From: an uncultured Bacteroidales bacterium
GTDB taxonomy: Bacteria; Bacteroidota; Bacteroidia; Bacteroidales; TTA-H9
NCBI GenBank assembly: GCA_937981455.1
Contig: CALJNV010000140.1
Coordinates: 1-38,176, forward strand
Direction of reading: 5' to 3'
DNA: 38,176 nt
Under the pieces are notes generated by a model. The model saw only the letters and a program-made list of their open reading frames with translations. It was not told the origin of the DNA and made no database searches. Shown here piece after piece: positions 18,260-28,600 of this stretch. How positions within the stretch are numbered: the stretch's first letter is position 1; each line of letters begins with the position of its first letter. Position numbers and translations under genes: made by a program.

Positions 18260-20869
18260 ATGGAAGAATTACAGGCAAAAGTAGTTCCGGTAAACATTGA
18301 GAATCAAATGAAATCGGCCTACATCGATTATTCGATGTCGGTCATTGTTTCAAGGGCATTGCCGGATGTAAGAGATGGTTTAAAGCCGGTGCACCGCAGG
18401 ATATTGTATGGAATGTATGATCTGGGGATACTGAGCAATCGACCATACAAAAAATCAGCCCGAATTGTGGGGGAAGTATTGGGTAAATACCATCCCCATG
18501 GCGACTCATCGGTGTATGATGCCATGGTAAGAATGGCGCAGGATTGGTCATTGCGTTACCCATTGATTGACGGTCAGGGCAACTTTGGCAGCATCGACCA
18601 AGATCCACCCGCCGCGATGCGATATACCGAAGCCAGGCTGCGCAAGATAGCCGAAGAGATGCTGGCAGATATAGACAAAGACACTGTTGATTTTCAAAAT
18701 AATTTCGATGATTCGTTGCAAGAGCCGGTAGTTTTGCCCGCTAAATTACCTAATTTGCTTGTGAACGGCTCCTCAGGTATAGCCGTGGGAATGGCTACCA
18801 ACATGCCGCCTCACAATCTGCGCGAGGTTGTTGAGGGTTGTATCGCTTACATCGACAATCGCGATATCACCGTTGCCGAGTTGATGAATTATATCAAAGG
18901 GCCCGATTTTCCCACCGGGGGTATCATCTATGGCTACGACGGGGTGAAAGAAGCCTACGAAACAGGAAGAGGCCGCATAATCATCAGAGGAACAGTTAAA
19001 ATAGAAGAAGAAAACAACCACGAACGCATTGTGGTTACCGCAATTCCTTATCAGGTTAACAAGGCTGAAATGATCAAAAAAACAGCCGAGCTGGTGAATG
19101 AAAAAAAGATTGAAGGCATTTCTGATATTAGAGATGAATCGGATCGCTCAGGGCTTCGCATTGTTTATGAACTCAAACGTGAAGCCAATACCAATGTGGT
19201 GCTCAACCAACTTTATCAACACACACCCCTGCAGACCTCCTTTAATGTAAACAACATAGCGCTGGTCAATGGCCGGCCTATGACCCTCAACTTGAAAGAC
19301 CTTATCATTCATTTTATTAACCATAGGCATGAGGTTATTACCCGTCGTACACGCTTTGAGCTGGATCAGGCTGAAAAAAGAGCCCATGTGCTCGAAGGCC
19401 TCCTCATTGCACTCGACCATATCGATGAAGTGATAGCGCTCATCAGGGCCTCAGCCGATACAGAAATTGCCAAAAACGGACTAATGGAGCGTTTTGGCCT
19501 TACCGAAGTGCAGGCTAAAGCGATACTGGCCATGAGGCTCTCCACCCTTACAGGACTTGAAAGAGAAAAACTGCAAACTGAATACGATGAGCTCATGCGC
19601 ATGATAGACTATTATCGACAGATCTTAGCCGATGAAGGGATGCGCATGGATATCATAAAAAAAGAACTCATTGAGCTCAAAGAAAAATACGGAGACGAAC
19701 CCAAAACCGAAATTGAATACCGAGCACAGGATTTTCGTATCGAAGACACTATCGCTGACGACAGCGTAGTGGTCACCATTTCTCATCTGGGATATATAAA
19801 ACGCACACCCTTAAGAGAATATCGCCGCCAAAAAAGAGGCGGGCAGGGCGCCAAAGGCAGTGATATACGCGACGAAGATTTTGTTGAACACCTTTTCACA
19901 GCCACCAATCACAATTATTTGTTGCTTTTTACTGAAAAAGGAAAATGTTTCTGGTTAAGAGTCTTTGAAATTCCGGAAGGTAACAAAAACTCTAAAGGCC
20001 GTGCCATACAAAATCTCATCAATATCGACCCAGAAGATAAAATAAGGGCCTATATTAATCTGAAAAATTTGACAGACCCTGATTACATCAACAACAACTA
20101 CATCATTCTGTGTACCCGCAAAGGAACCATAAAAAAGACAAGCCTTGAAGCCTACAGCCGGCCTCGTGCCAATGGCATCAATGCCATAAACATCAGGGAA
20201 GGAGATACGCTTATTGAAGCTCGGCTGACCTCGGGTAATAGCGTAATCATCATGGCCTTGCGGTCGGGCAGAGCGATTCGCTTTCCGGAGGAAAAAGTAC
20301 GCCCCATGGGCCGCAATGCCACTGGGGTGAGAGGAGTGACCCTTGCTCACGACAGGGATGAAGTCATCGGAATGATTTGCATAGACGACCCCAACGATAC
20401 CATCCTGGTAGTTTCAGAAAAAGGTTTTGGGAAACGTACCCCACTGGACGATTATCGTGAAACCAACCGAGGAGGCAAGGGGGTAAAAACCCTGAACGTC
20501 ACCGAAAAAACTGGAGAACTGGTAGCCATCAACAATGTGAAAGATACCGACGACTTAATGATAATCAACAAGAGTGGCATCCTTATTCGCATACCTGTGA
20601 GTGATCTTCGCTTGCAAGGTAGGGCCACCCAAGGCGTCAAACTCATCAATCTGAAAGATGGCGATGAAATTGCTGCTGTAACGCGTGTTGAACCCGAAGA
20701 TGAAGAGGTAGGCAACGAAAGCGAAAATTTACCTGAAATTAACGACCGCATTCATCCGGCACCTGAAGACGCTCCAGACGTTATGCCTGAGTTCGAGAGT
20801 GGTCCTATGGAATCAACCGAGGATGTATTCAACGACGAAATTCCAAAACCAGATGAGGACGAACTTTAA
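18260..20869 (+). CDS. gyrA: DNA gyrase subunit A
   Basis: '[21 protein letters not shown]', '[38 protein letters not shown]', catalytic '[10 protein letters not shown]', C-terminal beta-pinwheel repeats, GyrA-box-like 'QKRGGQG'. Confidence 0.98.
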   Translation: MEELQAKVVPVNIENQMKSAYIDYSMSVIVSRALPDVRDGLKPVHRRILYGMYDLGILSNRPYKKSARIVGEVLGKYHPHGDSSVYDAMVRMAQDWSLRYPLIDGQGNFGSIDQDPPAAMRYTEARLRKIAEEMLADIDKDTVDFQNNFDDSLQEPVVLPAKLPNLLVNGSSGIAVGMATNMPPHNLREVVEGCIAYIDNRDITVAELMNYIKGPDFPTGGIIYGYDGVKEAYETGRGRIIIRGTVKIEEENNHERIVVTAIPYQVNKAEMIKKTAELVNEKKIEGISDIRDESDRSGLRIVYELKREANTNVVLNQLYQHTPLQTSFNVNNIALVNGRPMTLNLKDLIIHFINHRHEVITRRTRFELDQAEKRAHVLEGLLIALDHIDEVIALIRASADTEIAKNGLMERFGLTEVQAKAILAMRLSTLTGLEREKLQTEYDELMRMIDYYRQILADEGMRMDIIKKELIELKEKYGDEPKTEIEYRAQDFRIEDTIADDSVVVTISHLGYIKRTPLREYRRQKRGGQGAKGSDIRDEDFVEHLFTATNHNYLLLFTEKGKCFWLRVFEIPEGNKNSKGRAIQNLINIDPEDKIRAYINLKNLTDPDYINNNYIILCTRKGTIKKTSLEAYSRPRANGINAINIREGDTLIEARLTSGNSVIIMALRSGRAIRFPEEKVRPMGRNATGVRGVTLAHDRDEVIGMICIDDPNDTILVVSEKGFGKRTPLDDYRETNRGGKGVKTLNVTEKTGELVAINNVKDTDDLMIINKSGILIRIPVSDLRLQGRATQGVKLINLKDGDEIAAVTRVEPEDEEVGNESENLPEINDRIHPAPEDAPDVMPEFESGPMESTEDVFNDEIPKPDEDEL

Positions 20870-20922
20870 TTAAGTTTTTCCTAAACCATTGTCCATATTT
20901 TTTTAACTCCCAGGCACAACTC

Positions 20923-20953
20923 TTGTAAGATGCTTACTATCAATTTATATTTG
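20923..20953 (+). promoter_or_regulatory. Bacteroidota-type promoter for the TPR gene
   Basis: TTG (20923-20925), 20-nt spacer, TATATTTG (20946-20953), ~33 nt upstream of the ATG. Confidence 0.65.
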
Positions 20954-20985
20954 CAACCTCAAAATCAATCTTAAAAACAAGTCAC

Positions 20986-22125
20986 ATGAAACGAATTATT
21001 CTTTTATTCCTCTTGGCCGGATCCATCGTTTTTGCTCAAGGCCAAACTGCTAAAAGGACTACCGCATTCAATTACCTCAAAAACGGGAAACTCGACAAAG
21101 CCCTGGAAAATATTGAACCCACCCTCACTCACGAAAAAACCATGAATGAAGCTAAAACATGGTTTTACAGAGGAAATATTTATCTGCAGATAGGCCTTTC
21201 TGAAAATCCTGAATACAAAAAATTAAGCGACAACCCTTTCCAGGTAGCACTCGAAAGCTATAAAAAAGCCCTCACACTCGAAGGGGCCAACGAATTTAAA
21301 CTCGACATCCTGCAAAACATGAATGTAATTGCTGAAGGTTTTTATACCCAAGGTGTCAATAAATTCAATTCACAAGACTTTTTAGGTGCGGCACAAGAAT
21401 TCGACCGAGCTGCCCTTGTAAAAAGCGAACTCGGTGTTTTCGACACGGCATCCATTTTCAACGCCGGTCTGTGTGCTGATTTTGGTAAAGATTACAACTT
21501 TGCCTTGCAGAAATACAAACAAGTATATAATGCAGGACAACGTACGCCTCAACTTTTAGTTGCTCTTACCCAAGTGGAAACTCGTTTAGGAGATACCGCC
21601 TCGGCTTTTAATACCATTGCAGAGGCCAGAAAACTCTATCCCGAAGATTTCAATGTTTTGATCACAGAAACCAACCTTTTCCTGGCAAAAAACCTTACCG
21701 AAAAGGCCCTTGAAAATTTAGAAATTGCCAAAAACTTCGATCAAACTAACCCCAGTATCTTCTTTGCCGTAGGGGCCAGCTACGATCGATTGGGTAATTT
21801 TCAAAAAGCAGAAGAAGCCTATCTTAAAGCTATTGAGATTAAACCCGACTATTTTGATGCAGTTTACAACCTGGGTGCCTTGTATGTAAACAAGGCCGCT
21901 TCGGTGCTCGATTTAGCCAATCAATTGCCATTGGAAAAAGAAAAAGAATATGAAGAAATGAAGGCACAGGCTGAAGAGTACCTGGCCAAAGCGCTACCTT
22001 TCCTAGAAATAGCCCACCAACTTGACCCTGGGGATCGCAACACCATGATTTCTCTCAAAGAAATCTATACACGACAAAATAAATTGGAAAAAGTGAAAGA
22101 AATGAACGAAAAATTAGGTCTTTGA
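20986..22125 (+). CDS. Exported tetratricopeptide-repeat protein
   Basis: Signal peptide 'MKRIILLFLLAGSIVFAQG'; TPR units such as 'PSIFFAVGASYDRLGNFQKAEEAYLKAIEIKPDYFDAVYNLGALYVNKA'. Confidence 0.9.
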   Translation: MKRIILLFLLAGSIVFAQGQTAKRTTAFNYLKNGKLDKALENIEPTLTHEKTMNEAKTWFYRGNIYLQIGLSENPEYKKLSDNPFQVALESYKKALTLEGANEFKLDILQNMNVIAEGFYTQGVNKFNSQDFLGAAQEFDRAALVKSELGVFDTASIFNAGLCADFGKDYNFALQKYKQVYNAGQRTPQLLVALTQVETRLGDTASAFNTIAEARKLYPEDFNVLITETNLFLAKNLTEKALENLEIAKNFDQTNPSIFFAVGASYDRLGNFQKAEEAYLKAIEIKPDYFDAVYNLGALYVNKAASVLDLANQLPLEKEKEYEEMKAQAEEYLAKALPFLEIAHQLDPGDRNTMISLKEIYTRQNKLEKVKEMNEKLGL

Positions 22126-22150
22126 TACGATCTTTATAGAAGAAATGAAG

Positions 22151-22177
22151 CCCCCCCCTTTTTGGGGGGTTTTTTTT
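22151..22177 (+). terminator. Strong intrinsic terminator after the TPR gene
   Basis: CCCCCCCC-TTTTT-GGGGGG-TTTTTTTT, 26 nt after the stop codon. Confidence 0.9.
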
Positions 22178-22210
22178 ATCTTTAACCCTCCAAACTGCAA
22201 AACCTAAAAC

Positions 22211-23767
22211 ATGAAACACTTTGTATTATTTACCCTGTTCGCCGCATTGATGGGCGGCTCGCTGCAGAGCCAAAATGTAATGATAAGCAACTCGAATTAC
22301 CCAGAGGAGCCCTCTATCAAAATAAACCCCAAAAATCCCCGATTCATTGTAGCCGGGGCAAATCTTAACAATTATTTCTTTAGCAGCGATACAGGCCGAA
22401 CCTGGCAACAGGGTATTCTTACTTCACCTTACGGAGTGTGGGGCGATCCGGTTATTGATGTAGATACTGCGGGCCATTTTTATTTCTTCCACCTATCCAA
22501 CCCCCCCACAGGTAGTTGGATTGACCGTATTGTATGTCAAAAATCAACAAACAATGGACAAACCTGGAGTCCTGGCACATTTACAGGTCTCAATGGAACC
22601 AAAGCGCAGGATAAGCACTGGAGCGTGGTAGACCGCAACACCAACACCATTTACCTTACCTGGACACAATTCGATGTATATGGTAGCAGCAATGCTGCTG
22701 ACAGCAGCATCATTCTTTTTTCGAAAAGCACCGACGGAGGGGAAACATGGACAACGCCTGTACGCATCAACAAAAAAGCCGGCGATTGCATCGATAGTGA
22801 CAACACGGTTGAAGGAGCCGTACCTGCTATAGGTCCACAGGGCGAAATATACGTAACCTGGGCCGGCCCTGCTGGCATACGTTTCGACCGCAGTACCGAT
22901 GGAGGCCTCACTTGGCTCGATGATGACATTTTAATTGACCCCATGCCTGGCGGATGGGATTACGATATTCCAGGCATCAGCCGTTGCAATGGTTTGCCTA
23001 TCACCCGCTGCGACCTGAGCGGCGGCCCTTTTCATGGAACAATCTATGTAAACTGGACCGACCAACGAAATGGCAGCAACGATACTGATGTTTGGTTGGC
23101 TAAATCGACAGATGGAGGGAACACCTGGTCGGCACCTAAAAGAGTGAACGATGATGCCCCAGGCAAACATCAATTCTTTACCTGGATGGACCTTGACCAG
23201 GCTACCGGATGGCTATGGTTTGTTTTTTACGATCGCCGAAACTATAACGATAACCACACCGATGTTTTTCTTGCTGTCTCAATGGATGGAGGAGAAACCT
23301 TTATCAATAAAAAAATCAGCGAAAGCCCATTTCTGCCCAATGCAGGCGTATTCTTTGGAGATTATACCAATATCAGTGCCTACAACAATATCATTCGGCC
23401 AATTTGGACACGCTTGCAGGGAGGGCAGCTCAGCGTCTGGACCGACATAACCCCTGTTGATCAAATCTTGACAGGCACCCAGCAAAAAGATACAGCCAAT
23501 CCAGCCATTGAGATAGAAACCTATCCCAATCCCGCAAACGAAAAATTTTACTTGAGTTTTAAAATCCATGCTTCCTCCCAGGTTACTCTAAAAATTTATG
23601 ATCCTTTAGGCCGCTGTGTTGCCACACCCATCGATAGTGTTATCTACTCATATGGAAAACATGTGATTGAACTGGAGCCTTCACACTTAGGACTTGCTGC
23701 GGGTAACTACCTCTGTGTGCTTAGCTACGAAAACAAAACCGTAACCCGTAAAATTACTATTAATTAA
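22211..23767 (+). CDS. Secreted BNR/Asp-box (sialidase-fold) protein with T9SS type A C-terminal sorting domain
   Basis: Signal peptide; repeated Asp boxes 'STNNGQTW', 'STDGGETW', 'STDGGLTW', 'STDGGNTW', 'SMDGGETF'; C-terminal 'YPNPANEKFYLSF...GLAAGNYLCVLSYENKTVTRKITIN'. Confidence 0.88.
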   Translation: MKHFVLFTLFAALMGGSLQSQNVMISNSNYPEEPSIKINPKNPRFIVAGANLNNYFFSSDTGRTWQQGILTSPYGVWGDPVIDVDTAGHFYFFHLSNPPTGSWIDRIVCQKSTNNGQTWSPGTFTGLNGTKAQDKHWSVVDRNTNTIYLTWTQFDVYGSSNAADSSIILFSKSTDGGETWTTPVRINKKAGDCIDSDNTVEGAVPAIGPQGEIYVTWAGPAGIRFDRSTDGGLTWLDDDILIDPMPGGWDYDIPGISRCNGLPITRCDLSGGPFHGTIYVNWTDQRNGSNDTDVWLAKSTDGGNTWSAPKRVNDDAPGKHQFFTWMDLDQATGWLWFVFYDRRNYNDNHTDVFLAVSMDGGETFINKKISESPFLPNAGVFFGDYTNISAYNNIIRPIWTRLQGGQLSVWTDITPVDQILTGTQQKDTANPAIEIETYPNPANEKFYLSFKIHASSQVTLKIYDPLGRCVATPIDSVIYSYGKHVIELEPSHLGLAAGNYLCVLSYENKTVTRKITIN

Positions 23768-24186
23768 AAATTTTTAGTGCTGTAAACCCCTGCTCTTCAA
23801 CAAATATTGATCCATATACCCTATTCAATGCCTATTTTCAACAGAATTCTAAATCATTCTGTTCCATTGATATGCTTAGATGTTTCAAACCTATTTTTGA
23901 TGAAATATGAGGTCATATTAGATTCAGGCACCCTAATGTGCATGTAAATTTTTTTGACGATTGTATTCCCCCTAGATTAACATAGAAACAATTGATATTC
24001 AATACATAATTACAATATATTAAAGACATAAGAAAAAAGTGGGCTTTTATTTTCATGATATTTCACCAAATATTTTTGATTTGAGCCACACCAAAACCCA
24101 TCGAGCCAAATTTCGTCTCTCTGTATTTAAAAAACAAAGGCATCATTTCAGTTTTTATTCAACCCAAAACAATATTAACACTCTAA

Positions 24187-24212
24187 ATTCCCTGACATTA
24201 ACCTCAGGGAAT
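24187..24212. repeat. 9-bp perfect inverted repeat in the long noncoding gap
   Basis: ATTCCCTGA-CATTAACC-TCAGGGAAT; a further TCAGGGAA occurs at 24237-24244. Confidence 0.85.
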
Positions 24213-25024
24213 AATGATTTCTAAAATAACAAAACATCAGGGAAGATACTAAATGGATTAAAAAACCACGGTGAAAATCTTTATCCATGAAAAGCATTTC
24301 AACACGCACTGAATGATTCGGGTGTCTCTATTGAATGGGTTTTGGAAATCTGTATAAAGATTAATTTACTGGGGTTTCACCCATGAATCCCAGAGGTATG
24401 CATACCCAAACATTATCTAACAAGTGATTTTTCATGGATTTGTTGAATGGCAGTTTCTTACGCACGCCGAGATAAAGCCTTTGCCAGAATACCCTGGTGG
24501 CTGGGCAAAGGATCTGCACATCACGAAGCAGGTCAATTAAATGATCGAATTTGTAAATCTGTAAAAATAATCGTATAAGAGAAGGCATAGCACACAAGGG
24601 CACAAGTAAAGAACGTATGCGATATAGACCGGCCAACACAAAGGGTTACAGACTTTTCGCTTCAATCGTCGAGTTCCTGATCGACAACTAGGGTATTGAA
24701 AATCAATCTTATTAATATAAGAGCATGAAAATATTGAACTAATATGCGATTTTGACAGAAAACACTCTTGAAAAATTAGATTAAGTATAGAAGGCGTAAA
24801 AGATGGAACAATACCCGGTAGAATGCTATGAAAACTACACCTAACAAATCATTTCGATTTTCATTGAAGAACATAACTTTAGTTGGAGCGGGGGGTCAAA
24901 ACTAGTCAAAAAAAGAAATTCCAAGTAACGCTTTACTTTTTATTGCAATCAAAAGAAATAATAAACTTAAGCAAATATCATCCTTCAAAAAAAATACAAC
25001 ACCCAGCATTATTTGGGGCAAAGC

Positions 25025-25054
25025 TTTGCGCAAACCCTGCATTGCATAACTTTG
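25025..25054 (+). promoter_or_regulatory. Bacteroidota-type promoter abutting the start codon at 25059
   Basis: TTTG (25025-25028), 18-nt spacer, TAACTTTG (25047-25054), only 4 nt before the ATG. Confidence 0.65.
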
Positions 25055-25058
25055 CATC

Positions 25059-25664
25059 ATGAAATCTACCTTTCTCAACATTCGCCGATTTACACGCGAG
25101 AAGCTGAATGAAGGCTGGAGCCGTCAGCAGATTTTCGATCATTTAATTGAAAAGGCAGGCTCTGATGCTCAAAAAGACTATAAGAAGGTAGCAAGATTGG
25201 CAACCCTGATAGCTCGTTTTCCGCTTCAGGCCTTAAATCGGAAGATTCGCTGGGTGAAAACACTCATGATATTGAGCATCATGGGAGCCATTGGGCTGAG
25301 CTGGTTGGAGCAGTTGCCTTTAGCACGCATGTTGGGTCTGTTGGAGCTTCCCTGGTACATGATTACCCTATGGATTTTGGGCGCTAATTTTTTTAATCTG
25401 CTTAACCTTCTACTCTTGGGGCCAGCTATACGAATGAATAGAAAAGCCTATTTATGGATAATGATATTGAATACCTTTTTATTGGCCCGTTGGATTTGGT
25501 CATGGGCACTGGCTCCGGTGGCAGTAGTGCCCATTTTGATACTCATGGCCCTGCTGCGTACCATCATTGTTGTCACATCTGGGTTTCTTTATTTTAAATC
25601 AAACATCGCATTCGATATTCAAAAAATGGGTCAAAGTTTATATCATGTAATATTTAGAACTTAA
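25059..25664 (+). CDS. Small polytopic membrane protein of unknown function, upstream of TamB
   Basis: 201 aa; basic helical N-terminal region then ~4 hydrophobic segments; well-matched promoter in front. Confidence 0.75.
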   Translation: MKSTFLNIRRFTREKLNEGWSRQQIFDHLIEKAGSDAQKDYKKVARLATLIARFPLQALNRKIRWVKTLMILSIMGAIGLSWLEQLPLARMLGLLELPWYMITLWILGANFFNLLNLLLLGPAIRMNRKAYLWIMILNTFLLARWIWSWALAPVAVVPILILMALLRTIIVVTSGFLYFKSNIAFDIQKMGQSLYHVIFRT

Positions 25665-25676
25665 TATTGTAAAAGC

Positions 25677-28600
25677 TTGTATTTGAGGAATATTTCCAAA
25701 GGTTTATTTTACTTTACTGTAGTACTTGCATTTATAATTTCTACAGCAAGTGCCCTTATGCTTCATCCCTATTTTCAGCGAAAAGCTGCCCGGGCCATCG
25801 CTAGCCGCCTCACATCCATTGCAGGCACACCCATCTATATCTATAGTGCCTATCTTTCTCCTTCAGGAACGTTGCACCTTAAAAATTTCATTGTTGAAGA
25901 TTCTACGGGCTTACCTGTTATCGATGCGGCCAAAGTAAGCATCAAACTCTCGTACATCAGCCCCCTGGGGCACCGGGTGGTTTTTAGTAACCTGGAACTT
26001 GAAAATGCCAACGTTCAGGTAGTAAAACATTACGGTGATTCTTCCATAAGCCTGGTAAAAATTCTCCGAAAATTCGTTCCTGCAGATACTACCCCTTTTG
26101 GAATTGGCAACAATCATCTGATAGTCAAAAGGATAAGACTCGAGGCCTGTCATTTCACTTATCAAAACGGCAATAAATGCGGCAGAAAGGAATCGGGCAT
26201 GGACTACCATTTTATCGAGGTTTCCCAAATTTCGGGACTCATCAGAAATTACCACTTTACAGGCGACTCCATGGAATTTACGATCGATCGCCTTGCCGGA
26301 CGCGAAAGATCAGGCCTTAACATAAAAAATCTGCAGGCAAAGGTAGAGCTCTCCTCTCACCATATGGTTGCCACAAACCTTTACGCCCTGACCCCTATCA
26401 GCGAACTTGACCTCGACCTGGCATTTCGATACAACCGATGGATAGATTGGGAAAATTTTATCGACAGCGTATATATGAAGGGAACCTTCAGAAAAGGCAA
26501 ATTGAACATGCAAGATTTAGGCCCTTTCTATCCTCCTTTTTACACCATGAATCAAGAATTGAGATTTGATGGAAGAGCCGAAGGCACGCTGCCTATGCTC
26601 TCAGCTTATGATTTAAACATAGAGACAGGAAAAGCCACAAGATTTTCAGGCAATCTAACCCTCATTGGACTTCCCGAGCCTGAAGAAACTTATATGCGCA
26701 TCAAAGCCCGTTCCTTTACCACCACTTACAGAGATATTTGCAATTTGGTGGTGCCCGGAGGTCAGAAACTTTGTCAAACCATTTCAATACCGGCTCAAAT
26801 CACCTCTCTGGGTTATTTAACCATCCAAGGCAATTTCACAGGCTTTTACAACGATTTTGTAGCCGATGCCATATTTTCTACTGCCTTAGGAAGAGTATAT
26901 ACCGACCTGCGACTTAATACAGACTCGCTTCAACATTTTTCATACAGTGGCAATTTAAGAACCGAGCAATTCTATCTTGGGAAAATTGTTAATCTACCTG
27001 ATGCCATTGGAAGAGTGAGCTTGCATGGGTCCATCCGCGGCAGAGGTACCGATCCCCGCGACCTAACTGCCGAGTTAAACCTAAATATACCTGCTCTCGA
27101 AATAGGGGGATATACCTACACTGGATCTACTATCGATGGAATGATAGAAAATGCAAGTTTTAGCGGAATTTTAAGCATAAATGATCCTAATCTTAAATTC
27201 GATTTCGATGGGAGTATCGATTTCAGTCATCCACAGATGGAATTCAATTTTGATGCTACCCTCCATCATGCCTATCTGCAAAAGCTACTAATAGCCGACC
27301 GAGGTGATTCCCTTTGTAAACTAAGCTTCACCGTCAATGCCAACTTTTTCGCCAGCAATTTGTATGACCTCGAAGGATATGTAAACATCAACCACCTCAG
27401 ATACATAGAAAAAAATACTGAGTACCAAACCGGAAAAATTATTCTGGCTACTTCAGTTCAACCCGATGGATTTCGCACGCTGAGCCTTCTTTCGGGTATT
27501 TTAGATGCCGATATAAAAGGCCATTACAACCTTGCTGCTCTGGGGCCATCGCTCAATATTTTTCTTCAAAACTTTATTGCGACATTCAGGCTTAAAGAAA
27601 AAACCCACCCGGATCCTGGGGATCAAAATTTTACTTATACGATTAAAATTAAAAATTTTGAATTAATCTCTGGAATATGGTTTCCCTGGCTTCGGGTTGC
27701 AAAAAACGCCACCCTCAGAGGTTCTTTCGATTCCCGAAAAACTTCTATCACCCTGAAAGCCTCAGCCGATACAATATCGATCTACGGCCTCAAATTGTCC
27801 CATTTTTACGTAAATGGTCAGACTCTTGATCATCGATTGGATATCAGTAGCGGAGGCCTAAGGGCTTTACTTTGGCCCGCCAAAGACCTCACCGCAATTT
27901 ATGGTATTGATAGTTTAATGCTGCGACTCTCCATGTATAGCGACAGCATACACTACATTCTTTCCTGGGGAAAAAAGCAAGAAAAAAATTATTCTGGACT
28001 TATAAAAGGATTTTATGCATTTAGCAATTATCCTTCCATAGCCATGAAAGTAACGAGCGGCTCATTTCGCATAGCCGATTCTTTATACAATATTTTGCCC
28101 TCTAACTCCATTATCTTCAAAGGAGAAGGTCTTACCGAGGTTAGAAATTTTGAAATTAAGGGAAACCAGGAACATTTGCTGGTGGACGGAATTTTTGGGA
28201 AGGACTCAGCCCAGGTAATAAAGGCCCAATTCGATAAAGTAAACCTCAGTCATTTCAACTTTTTACTCAGCACTTTCAACTCTCGTATAGCTGGCAAACT
28301 CAATGGAAAGATACTTTTAAGAAACATTCTCGGCAAACCCTTTCTGGAATCAAAACTCTCAGTCAATGACCTCAACTTCAACAACACGCCTTTGGGGCAA
28401 CTCAGCCTCAATAGCACTTACAATGCAGCAAGGGAAGAATTAAAAATTGATGCTGAGACAGTTTACACGCAAAATCATACGGTGTATCGACCTGTTTCCT
28501 TAAAGGGGAGTTATTTTCCGTTTCGCACTCAGAACAACTTTGATTTACGACTTATAGCAGATAACTTCAACCTCAATGCGCTCGAATCTCTTATTCATCA

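Noticed and set aside
23762-23780. AT palindrome TAAAAATTTTTA after the BNR gene stop codon
   Set aside because: Pure A/T composition; common by chance in AT-rich DNA and not a convincing terminator stem.
24361-24639. 92-aa minus-strand ORF in the long noncoding gap
   Set aside because: No recognisable motif, no promoter or start context, and the surrounding sequence is stop-rich. It could be a fragment of a decayed gene, but I cannot support a CDS or pseudogene call.
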